Shown piece after piece: positions 7,946-15,341 of a stretch of DNA of 64,000 bases. The stretch's first letter is position 1; each line of letters starts with the position of its first letter. Origin of the DNA: an uncultured Chryseobacterium sp. GTDB lineage: Bacteria; Bacteroidota; Bacteroidia; Flavobacteriales; Weeksellaceae. The notes below the pieces were generated by a model, which saw nothing but the letters and a program-made list of their open reading frames with translations, was not told the origin of the DNA and did no database searches. The position numbers were made by a program, and so were the translations under genes. The stretch is from NCBI GenBank assembly GCA_913774355.1, contig CAJYGB010000038.1, positions 1 to 64,000 of the forward strand, given 5' to 3'.

Positions 7946-8987
7946 TTATAGCAATTTTTTACGTTCAAAACGTTCTTTTGCTTCAATTGGAGCTAAGTGT
8001 AATTTTCTTTCCAGTTCTTTTTTAGGCGGCAGTTCGGTCCGGTATTCAGCGACCATGATGCCATCTTTGTGCATTTCCAGGAGTTCTATCTGTTCCTTAC
8101 TGCTTTCGGCACAAAGGATTAATCCGATCGGCGTTTCTTCTCCTTCCTGTTTTTCGTTTTTGTTGAGCCATTTCAGGTACAGCTCCATTCTGTCCTTTAT
8201 GCTTCGCCTGGAATTTCCCCAATTTCAGTTCGATGGCCACTAATCTTTTAAGCGAACGGTGGAAAAATAACAAATCAAGATAGAAATCTTCTCCGTCGAT
8301 AATCATTCGCTTTTGTCGTTCCACAAAAGCAAATCCTCTTCCTAATTCCAGAATAAATTTTTCCAGTTCGTGAAGGATGACCGTTTCAATGTCTTTTTCC
8401 AGATAATCGTTTTGTAACCTAAGAAAATCTAATAAATAAGGATCTTTAAAAGTATTGATGGGAAAATTTTCGCTTTGAGATGACTGCAGATTGGCAATTT
8501 CTGTCCGTTCAAAGGTTTTATTGGCGATTTGTTTGCGAAGTTCTCTTTTTCCAAGTGCTCCTTCAATAGCCAAATTTGCATAAAACAATCTTTGCTCTAT
8601 TGACTTTAAAGGAATTAGAATCAAAAAATGTGACCCGCTTAATTGTCGTGCCAGTGGAACGACAATTTGCATATCCGGAAAAACATCGGCAAACTGCATC
8701 ATTCTGCGTACATTTTTTTCAGCAAAATTTCTTCCATAAGCCTTTTCTAATTGTGTTGCTACTGTCGATACAATTTGTTTTCCATATTCTGCGCGCTGGT
8801 TTTGCAGAATGTCATCATTGATCCGTTTAGCCACCTTCCAAAACAAAATCGTAAGTGTGCTGTTGGCCTGCATTGCCACCTGCTGACGGCTTTGCTCGAT
8901 CAGCCTTGATAGGTCAATAAAAAGTTCTTCGTTGGAAAATACCTTTAGGTTATGGTGAGACTGTGTGTTTTCAAATTTTTTAGCCAT
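7946..8987 (-). pseudogene. DUF1016/YhcG-type PDDEXK nuclease gene, frameshifted
   Basis: Two overlapping frames make one protein. The first (8987 to about 8190) has the N-terminal DUF1016 region and the PDDEXK core (DFYLDLLFFHRSLKRLVAIELK, with the D and E-x-K). The second (8188-7946) continues as MELYLKWLNKNEKQEGEETPIGLIL. The join is at CAGAATGG: one extra base at 8188-8189 shifts the frame, and removing it restores KGQMELYLKW. Family members are about 340 residues, matching the rebuilt length. The catalytic residues precede the shift, so a truncated product is possible. The gene separates the regulator pair from the operon they seem to control, suggesting later insertion. Confidence 0.85.
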
Positions 8988-9053
8988 CGTTTTTACTATT
9001 CATCATTTATCAAGTTTACCCGAAATAAAAATCCCTCATCAATTATACTAAAA

Positions 9054-9069
9054 TGTCCGTTTCCGTACA
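9054..9069. promoter_or_regulatory. enhancer site 1 for the NtrC-type activator
   Basis: TGTCCGTTTCCGTACA, an imperfect palindrome of the form TGTnCGnnnnCGnACA. It lies about 85 bases upstream of the sigma-54 promoter-like element. Its centre is 21 bases from that of site 2, about two helical turns, as expected for cooperative dimers. Confidence 0.65.
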
Positions 9070-9074
9070 AAAAG

Positions 9075-9090
9075 TGTCCGATACCGAACA
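9075..9090. promoter_or_regulatory. enhancer site 2 for the NtrC-type activator
   Basis: TGTCCGATACCGAACA, which shares TGTCCGnnnCCGnACA with site 1. It ends 63 bases upstream of the -24 element of the candidate sigma-54 promoter, a normal distance for an upstream activating sequence. Confidence 0.65.
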
Positions 9091-9153
9091 GTTTTAAAAT
9101 TAATAAAATTATATTCAATCACATTTACAGAGAGTTACAGTATTATAAACCTC

Positions 9154-9168
9154 TGGCATTTTCATTGT
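9154..9168 (+). promoter_or_regulatory. sigma-54 (-24/-12) promoter of the efflux operon
   Basis: TGGCATTTTCATTGT against the consensus TGGCAC-N5-TTGC: GG at -24 and TTG at -12 are spaced exactly, with C to T changes at two positions. The start codon follows 34 bases later. The nearby phased enhancer pair and the NtrC-type regulator gene support the call. Confidence 0.6.
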
Positions 9169-9202
9169 TTAATTTCCTGTAAGTAAAAGAGTTATCTACA
9201 AT

Positions 9203-10444
9203 ATGGATACGAAAATAGTAAAAAAGAAATCCAAACTGAAATTTATCTTTATCATCATCGCACTGGCTTTGGCCATTTCGGCTTTTGGGTGGTATTTTAT
9301 TAATCAGAAAAAAACATATAATGTAAAACAGGAAGACATCACCATTGATGAAGTAACCCAAGGGAAATTTGAAGATATGCTGATGGTGACTGCGCAGACG
9401 CAATCGCTTAATTCTTCCCTGGTCAACGTTCTGGAAGGCGGTGCCGTGAAAGAAATTTTTGCGGAAGACGGGCAGATGCTGACGAAAGGACAACCGATTG
9501 CAAGAGTTTATAATCCAAATACGGAATTCAATTACCTCAATCAGGAAACGGGAATCATGCAGCAGATCAGCCAGATGAGAAGTTCACTTCTGGAACTGAA
9601 GAATCAGGAATTCAGCCAGGATAAGGAAGTACTGCAATCACAGAATGATTACAATACGGCTTTGCAGACTTTTAATCTGCAGAAAAGATTGTACGATGCG
9701 GAAATCGGCAAGAAAACGGACTACGACGTAGCCCTTCAGAATCTGACTTATCAGAAGGAGAGAAAATCAATTGTAGAGAAAGGTGCCCGCAATGAAAAAG
9801 CCTCCCGGAATTCACAGTTTGCAGCGATTAACAGTTCCATCAGACAGATGGAAAAAAGTTTAAGCATCCTCCGTTCCAATAAAAATAATTTCCTGATTAT
9901 GGCTCCGGCTTCGGGACGGCTGTCTTCATTCAGCATTTCTCCCGGACAAAATTTAACCTCGGGTGAAAGCATCGGAAAAATCGATCTGATGGGCGGATAC
10001 AAACTGGTGGCAAAAGTGGATGAATATTACATCAGCAAATTAACAAACGGCATCAAAGGAACGCTGGACAACAATGGCAAAGAATACGAAGTGATCATCA
10101 CCAAAATCCTTCCGGAAGTAAAGGAGGGACAGTTTTCGGTAGAGCTGAAATTTATAGAAGCTAAAATGGAGAATCTGAAAATCGGGATGACGTTCGGTGT
10201 AAAGCTGAAATTATCCGCCGACACCCAAAGCATGATGATTCCGAAAGGCAATTTCTACAAAGACACCAATGGAAAATGGATCTTTGCAGTCAAAGGAAAC
10301 AAAGCCGAAAAACGCAACATCAGCCTGGGAAGGGAGAATCCGCTATATTACGAGGTGGTTTCAGGGCTTAAGCCAGGCGAATCGGTAATTACGTCGGATT
10401 ATTCGGAGCTGAAAAAATATGAAATTCTTGATATTCAAAAATAA
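9203..10444 (+). CDS. HlyD/MacA-family periplasmic adaptor
   Basis: 413 residues. One N-terminal membrane anchor (about 12-31, FIFIIIALALAISAFGWYF). Then a lipoyl-like half (GGAVKEIFAEDGQMLTKGQPIARV, about 75-100), a long coiled-coil hairpin (about 105-210), the second lipoyl half (IMAPASGRLSSFSISPGQ), a beta-barrel, and a C-terminal membrane-proximal domain (GLKPGESVITSDY). It would link the inner-membrane ABC complex to the TolC-like channel encoded at the end of the operon. First gene after the sigma-54 promoter; the next gene starts 6 bases later. Confidence 0.93.
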   Translation: MDTKIVKKKSKLKFIFIIIALALAISAFGWYFINQKKTYNVKQEDITIDEVTQGKFEDMLMVTAQTQSLNSSLVNVLEGGAVKEIFAEDGQMLTKGQPIARVYNPNTEFNYLNQETGIMQQISQMRSSLLELKNQEFSQDKEVLQSQNDYNTALQTFNLQKRLYDAEIGKKTDYDVALQNLTYQKERKSIVEKGARNEKASRNSQFAAINSSIRQMEKSLSILRSNKNNFLIMAPASGRLSSFSISPGQNLTSGESIGKIDLMGGYKLVAKVDEYYISKLTNGIKGTLDNNGKEYEVIITKILPEVKEGQFSVELKFIEAKMENLKIGMTFGVKLKLSADTQSMMIPKGNFYKDTNGKWIFAVKGNKAEKRNISLGRENPLYYEVVSGLKPGESVITSDYSELKKYEILDIQK

Positions 10445-10450
10445 ATTAAA

Positions 10451-11857
10451 ATGATTTGGACAAAAAAATTCCTTTGGGTATGCCTTCTTGCGCTTTCAGT
10501 TTTCAGTTCGGCAAAGGCTCAGCTGATGCCGGAGGTAGATGAAAGAGTGGAGATTGTAAGTATTGTTTTCAGGCTGGCAGGGGCAGAAGAATACAGCCAG
10601 GATTATAACAAAAAATATGCAGAGGACATTAATGCCTATTTTGAACCTTACAAAAATGCAGAAGTTATAAAATTTGTACAGGAAAACCGTAACAAATACG
10701 GTCTTGGATATGATGCCGTGATGTCTATGGCACTCCATCTTTCATTTAAAAATAAAAAATTCAGCTTCACCAAAGAAAAGGAAAGCACACTGGAAAAAAG
10801 ATGGGAAAAAGTAGAGGTGAAAAAATTTGTCTCCCTGCTGAATGAATTTTATAAGAATTCTGATTTTCAGAAGTTTTTCGATAACCATTCTGCCAGTTAT
10901 GCAAAGGCAGTGCAGGCATACGGGCAAAGTATTCTGAAGGATTTTAATCAGAACTGGTATCCCCATTTTTACGGTAAAGCCCCTAATGAGGAATACAGGA
11001 TCATTTTAGGTTATGGGAACGGTGGCGGCAATTACGGGATCACCCTGCATCCTGAGCATCATAAGACCATTGTATACGCTGTGGTTGGCGTTTCGGACTT
11101 TGATTCCGACGGAAACGCAATATTTGATAAAAATGAGTTCCAGCCTTTGCTGATCCACGAATTCAATCATTCGTTTGTCAATTACATCCTGGAAATGAAG
11201 AATTACAAATCCGAGCTTAAAGCGCCTGCAGAAAAAATTTATTCCCTGGTAGAAAAAGAAATGAAATCGCAGGCTTACGGTGATTGGGAGACCATGATTA
11301 ACGAGAGTCTTGTAAGAGCAGCAGTGATCCGGTACATGATAGACAACCATTATCCTCAGAGCACTATTGATGAGGAAATCCAAATGCAGAGAGGACGTAA
11401 ATTTTTATGGATTAAAGAATTGACGGAACTTCTCGGAAAATATGAAGAAAGCAGAAACAGATTCCCTGTTTTGGAGGATTTTTATCCGGAAATCATTGCA
11501 TTTTATAAAAATTTAGAGCCCAAGTTACAAGGGATTATCGATAACCAGCCAAAAGTCGTTTCGGTCTCTCCGGATATTATGGATAAAAACGATGTTGATT
11601 CTAAGATTACGGAGATTATCATTACTTTCAGCAAGGAAATGTTAGGAAAAGGAGTTTCCATCAATCTCGGGGAATCGGGAAAAGAGCATTTTCCGCTGAA
11701 AAAATTTGAAGGATACTTAAACAATAATACAGCAATAAAAATTCAGACCGAAATGAAGCCTGACAAAGAATATGAGTTTGTTTTAACGGGTAATAAATTT
11801 ATATCGAAGGATGGATATCCGCTGCAGCGAACCTCCATTAAGTTTAAAACTAAGTAA
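10451..11857 (+). CDS. secreted DUF4932-like putative zinc metallopeptidase
   Basis: 468 residues with a Sec signal peptide (LALSVFSSAKAQ). His236-Glu-Phe-Asn-His240 (LLIHEFNHSF) is an HExxH zinc motif. Glu285 in MINESLVRAA, 45 residues later, could be the third ligand as in gluzincins. The C-terminal 110 residues (PKVVSVSPDIMDK ... SIKFKTK) resemble an Ig-like Big_5 domain. It resembles DUF4932 proteins. It is the second gene of the efflux operon, 6 bases after the adaptor, so it is probably controlled by the same sigma-54 system. The peptidase role and any maturation of an exported substrate are inferred. Confidence 0.8.
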   Translation: MIWTKKFLWVCLLALSVFSSAKAQLMPEVDERVEIVSIVFRLAGAEEYSQDYNKKYAEDINAYFEPYKNAEVIKFVQENRNKYGLGYDAVMSMALHLSFKNKKFSFTKEKESTLEKRWEKVEVKKFVSLLNEFYKNSDFQKFFDNHSASYAKAVQAYGQSILKDFNQNWYPHFYGKAPNEEYRIILGYGNGGGNYGITLHPEHHKTIVYAVVGVSDFDSDGNAIFDKNEFQPLLIHEFNHSFVNYILEMKNYKSELKAPAEKIYSLVEKEMKSQAYGDWETMINESLVRAAVIRYMIDNHYPQSTIDEEIQMQRGRKFLWIKELTELLGKYEESRNRFPVLEDFYPEIIAFYKNLEPKLQGIIDNQPKVVSVSPDIMDKNDVDSKITEIIITFSKEMLGKGVSINLGESGKEHFPLKKFEGYLNNNTAIKIQTEMKPDKEYEFVLTGNKFISKDGYPLQRTSIKFKTK

Positions 11858-11933
11858 AAACTCGTTAGGCACGACCAATAAGCTATTCACCAGATCATAT
11901 ATTAAATTTTATCTAACCTTAAAAAATTTTCAA

Positions 11934-12656
11934 ATGATAAACATTACAAACCTTTCCAAAATCTATAAAACCGAAGATGTTCAAACCCATGCACTTAATA
12001 ACGTCAGCCTCCAAATCAAAGAAGGCGAATTCGTAGCAATCATGGGACCATCAGGCTGCGGAAAATCGACTTTCCTCAATATTCTGGGCCTGCTGGACAG
12101 TGCTTCCTCAGGTTCTTACCAATTTGAATCGGTGGAAACCATCGGGATTTCTGAAAAGAAAAAGTCGGACATCCGAAAGAAAAATATTGGTTTCATTTTT
12201 CAGAATTTTAATCTGATTGACGAACTCACGGTCTACGAAAATATCGAATTGCCATTGATCTACAACGGCATTTCTTCCTCAGAAAGAAAAAGACGGGTGG
12301 AAGAAATTATGGAGAAAATCAACATCGCACACCGGGCAAAACATTATCCGCAGCAACTTTCCGGAGGTCAGCAGCAGAGAGCGGCCGTTGCGAGAGCTTT
12401 GGTAACAAGACCAAAACTTATCCTGGCTGATGAGCCCACGGGAAATCTGGACAGTTCTAATGGAAATGAAGTAATGAATCTCCTCGCAGAACTCCACAGA
12501 GAAGGCTCTACGATCGCGATGGTAACGCACTCTTCCTATGATGCAGGTTACGCTTCAAGAATCGTGAATATGAAAGACGGTGAGATTTTCTCCGAAGAAC
12601 ATGCTGAGCAGAGAAAAGATGTTTTCGAAAAAGCAGACGCAAAAAACTTTGAGTAA
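11934..12656 (+). CDS. MacB/LolD-type ABC transporter ATPase
   Basis: 240 residues from ATG 11934; the frame extends upstream into the previous gene, but that start would give a non-conserved leader. Walker A GPSGCGKST (about 38-46), Q-loop in IFQNFNLID, signature LSGGQQQR, Walker B LILADEPTG, switch His in VTHSS. This is the MacB/LolD/FtsE subfamily that pairs with FtsX-type permeases, two of which follow. The ATPase is a separate protein here, not fused to the permease as in E. coli MacB. Confidence 0.94.
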   Translation: MINITNLSKIYKTEDVQTHALNNVSLQIKEGEFVAIMGPSGCGKSTFLNILGLLDSASSGSYQFESVETIGISEKKKSDIRKKNIGFIFQNFNLIDELTVYENIELPLIYNGISSSERKRRVEEIMEKINIAHRAKHYPQQLSGGQQQRAAVARALVTRPKLILADEPTGNLDSSNGNEVMNLLAELHREGSTIAMVTHSSYDAGYASRIVNMKDGEIFSEEHAEQRKDVFEKADAKNFE

Positions 12657-12670
12657 AAAAGCAGTAAGCG

Positions 12671-12740
12671 TGGTGATCGGAACAGGATGTTATTGAACGT
12701 AATAATTTAAACATCCAACTTCCATCATCCAGCTTCCAAC
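12671..12740. repeat. REP-like hairpin repeat, copy 1
   Basis: Imperfect inverted repeat between the ATPase and first permease genes. The left arm GATCGGAACAGGATGTT and the right arm AACATCCAACTTCCATCATCC are related. The right arm recurs almost unchanged before the second permease (CATCATCCGGCTTCCAACC). Confidence 0.55.
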
Positions 12741-12756
12741 CTAAAAAACTACAATT

Positions 12757-15171
12757 ATGCTAAACAACTGGCTCAAAATTGCCTTCATCAATTATAAAAA
12801 GAACTGGCTTTCCACGATCATCAACCTGTTTGGACTGACCATTGGTTTGACAGGTTTTATGCTCATCCTGATGCACTGGAATGATGAAGAATCTTACGAA
12901 AAATGGAATCCGAAGAAGGATAACATCTACGCATTTCAGCAATACAATCCAAAAGAAAATACCTACAGCCCGAGTATCTCATATCCTCTTGCAGACCGTA
13001 CATTGAAAGTTATTCCGGAAATCAGGGATTATGTTTTGTTCAGTGGTTCGGGAATGGCTTTTAAGATGACTGCTAAAAATAAAACCGTTTACCAGAAGGA
13101 AGGAATGAACGTCTCCCAGAACTTTTTCAACTTTTTTCCATTCAGACTGGCAGCAGGAAGTTTTAAGGATGCTTTAAAAAATGAAAATTCAATTGCATTT
13201 TCCACCAAAGCGGCCAAAAACCTTTTCGGTAAAACAAATATCGTCGGAGAAAATGTAAAATTCGATAATAAAAATTATATCGTTACCGCAGTTTATGAAT
13301 TACCGGAAGGAAACAGTGTGATAAAACCGGAATTTGTCATGCTGGCTTATGATAATTTAAAAAATGATAAAGAAGGTTGGGGAAATTTTAATTACGGATG
13401 CTTTTTTATGCTGGATAAAAATGCAGATACGGAAGCCATTCAGGAAAAAATACTGAAAGAGGTGTTTCTGTACCGGGCAAAAATAAATGCGCAGGGAGCG
13501 GGTGTTACCCCTGAAAAATATCTGGAGTTATACGGTCCGCAAGGAAGCCTTTTAACCCCGCTGGACCAGATGAAACTCCATGGAAAAGCTTATTGGTTTG
13601 GAACAGGCGATTTTAAAACCATGATGATCCTCTTCAGCCTTTCCGTTTTAATTGTTATTTTGTCGGCCATCAATTTTATCAATCTGAAAACAGCGCAGGC
13701 TTCCCAGCGTGCCAAAGAAATCGGGGTGCGAAAAGCCATCGGAAGCACGAAAACCCAGCTGGTCCTTCAGTTTTTACTGGAAACATTTTTACTTTGTTTT
13801 ACATCCTATTTTTTATCGCTGGCACTCACCGAACTCCTGTTACCAAGCTTCAACAAATTCTTTGATAAAGAAATCGTGATGAACGACTGGCATATTTACC
13901 TGTATTCATTTACAATGGTATTGGCTGTAACGCTTATTTCCGGATTGGTTCCCGCTACCTACCTGGCCAACTTCAAAGCCATCGAAACACTGAAAGGAAA
14001 TTTTGCCGGAAGCAGACATGGAATATGGCTCAGAAACGGCATTTTAACGCTGCAGCTTATTATTTCTTCATTCTTCATCATCGGCGGTTTGATCGTCAAC
14101 AGCCAGGTAAAATACATGATGGGTAAAGACCTTGGATTTAATGGAAAACAGATTTTTCTTGTTTCCTTCAATGAAAATAACCCTAAACCCTGGCTGAAAT
14201 ACGAACGCCTTAAAAATGAGATGCGGAAAATACAAGGTGTTGAGGAGGTATCATATGGAGAAGCCGTGGCCGGAAGCTATCGTTACAGCAATTCTAATAT
14301 CGATTACAAGGATAAAACCATTTATGCACAGCACGGCTCAATGGATTATAATTATCTTCCTTTCATGGGCATTAAGCTTCTCAAAGGACGCTGGCTGGAT
14401 CCGAAACTGGCTTCAGATACCATCAATAATGTGCTGGTGAATGAGACTTTCGTGAAGCAATTCGGATGGACGGATGATCAGGCTTTCAAAAATGAATTTC
14501 GCCCGGGTTTTGATGATAAACCGTACAAAATTGTAGGGATCGTAAAAGATTTTAATCTTAAAAGCCTGAAATCCGAAATAGAACCCATGATATTTTTCCA
14601 TTACCGGGCCACATCATGGAAACGCTTTAATGTTTACAACATCCAGCTGAAACTGAAACCCGACGATATACCGGCCACCGTAAAAAGAATTAAAAAATAC
14701 TGGGAGAGCAATGTGGAACCGGGCTATCCGTTTGATTCCTATTTCATCGACAAGCAGTTCGCAAAAACGTTCGAGAAATACCAGAAGCAGCAGACCTTAT
14801 TCACGATCCTGAACGCAATGGTACTGATGGTAGCTTTATTAGGATTATTCGCTTTGTCATCATTGATGATCGAGCAAAAACTTAAAGATGTCGCCATCAG
14901 GAAAACTCTAGGCGCATCAGACGGAACTTTAATCATGGGATTAACAAAACAATTCCTGTGGATTACTTTGATCGCCGTTTTAATAAGCATCCCGATCAGT
15001 TATTATCTGATGAACGAGTGGTTGAAAGACTTTGCCTACCGTATCGATATGCCGGCTTTTCCTTTCGTTCTCAGTCTGATTCTATTGTTGATCCTGACCT
15101 TTGCTGTCGTGAGCATCAAAGCTTACCAAGCGACAAAAGTGAATCTTGTGAAATATTTAAAGTACGAATAA
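12757..15171 (+). CDS. FtsX/MacB-type ABC permease 1
   Basis: 804 residues in two MacB_PCD-FtsX halves. TM1 about 22-42, a periplasmic domain, TMs at about 285-310, 335-360 and 380-405, a second periplasmic domain after about 455, and three C-terminal TMs (about 690-790) ending in VNLVKYLKYE. The cytoplasmic motif AKEIGVRKAIGSTKTQLVLQFLLE and its second-half partner DVAIRKTLGAS are typical coupling regions. Works with the ATPase at 11934. Closely related to the next permease; the N-terminal LNNWLKIAFINYKKNWLST is nearly the same in both. Substrate unknown. Confidence 0.92.
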   Translation: MLNNWLKIAFINYKKNWLSTIINLFGLTIGLTGFMLILMHWNDEESYEKWNPKKDNIYAFQQYNPKENTYSPSISYPLADRTLKVIPEIRDYVLFSGSGMAFKMTAKNKTVYQKEGMNVSQNFFNFFPFRLAAGSFKDALKNENSIAFSTKAAKNLFGKTNIVGENVKFDNKNYIVTAVYELPEGNSVIKPEFVMLAYDNLKNDKEGWGNFNYGCFFMLDKNADTEAIQEKILKEVFLYRAKINAQGAGVTPEKYLELYGPQGSLLTPLDQMKLHGKAYWFGTGDFKTMMILFSLSVLIVILSAINFINLKTAQASQRAKEIGVRKAIGSTKTQLVLQFLLETFLLCFTSYFLSLALTELLLPSFNKFFDKEIVMNDWHIYLYSFTMVLAVTLISGLVPATYLANFKAIETLKGNFAGSRHGIWLRNGILTLQLIISSFFIIGGLIVNSQVKYMMGKDLGFNGKQIFLVSFNENNPKPWLKYERLKNEMRKIQGVEEVSYGEAVAGSYRYSNSNIDYKDKTIYAQHGSMDYNYLPFMGIKLLKGRWLDPKLASDTINNVLVNETFVKQFGWTDDQAFKNEFRPGFDDKPYKIVGIVKDFNLKSLKSEIEPMIFFHYRATSWKRFNVYNIQLKLKPDDIPATVKRIKKYWESNVEPGYPFDSYFIDKQFAKTFEKYQKQQTLFTILNAMVLMVALLGLFALSSLMIEQKLKDVAIRKTLGASDGTLIMGLTKQFLWITLIAVLISIPISYYLMNEWLKDFAYRIDMPAFPFVLSLILLLILTFAVVSIKAYQATKVNLVKYLKYE

Positions 15172-15174
15172 AAG

Positions 15175-15248
15175 AACCCGAAGGGTTCAAGATAAATAGC
15201 CGTAAGTGAAACCTACGGAAGCTTGTGAAATATCTGAAATACGAATAA
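15175..15248 (+). other. duplicated permease 3' end scar with small hairpin
   Basis: After the permease 1 stop there is a perfect hairpin (GAACCC-GAA-GGGTTC, 15175-15189). At 15222-15248 a second copy of the C-terminal codons for LVKYLKYE plus TAA follows, 77 bases after the first copy. It looks like the leftover 3' end of another permease gene or a tandem duplication scar. Confidence 0.55.
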
Positions 15249-15249
15249 G

Positions 15250-15323
15250 ATGGAAGCTGGGTAATGGGAGCAGGACGTTTTTCTGCACAAAAGTTAACAG
15301 GATCTCCCATCATCCGGCTTCCA
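15250..15323. repeat. REP-like hairpin repeat, copy 2
   Basis: Left arm GGAAGCTGGGTAATGGGAG pairs well with right arm CTCCCATCATCCGGCTTCC around a roughly 35-base centre. It lies between the two permease genes and is the clearest copy of the family. Confidence 0.65.
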
Positions 15324-15341
15324 ACCTAAAAAACAACAATT

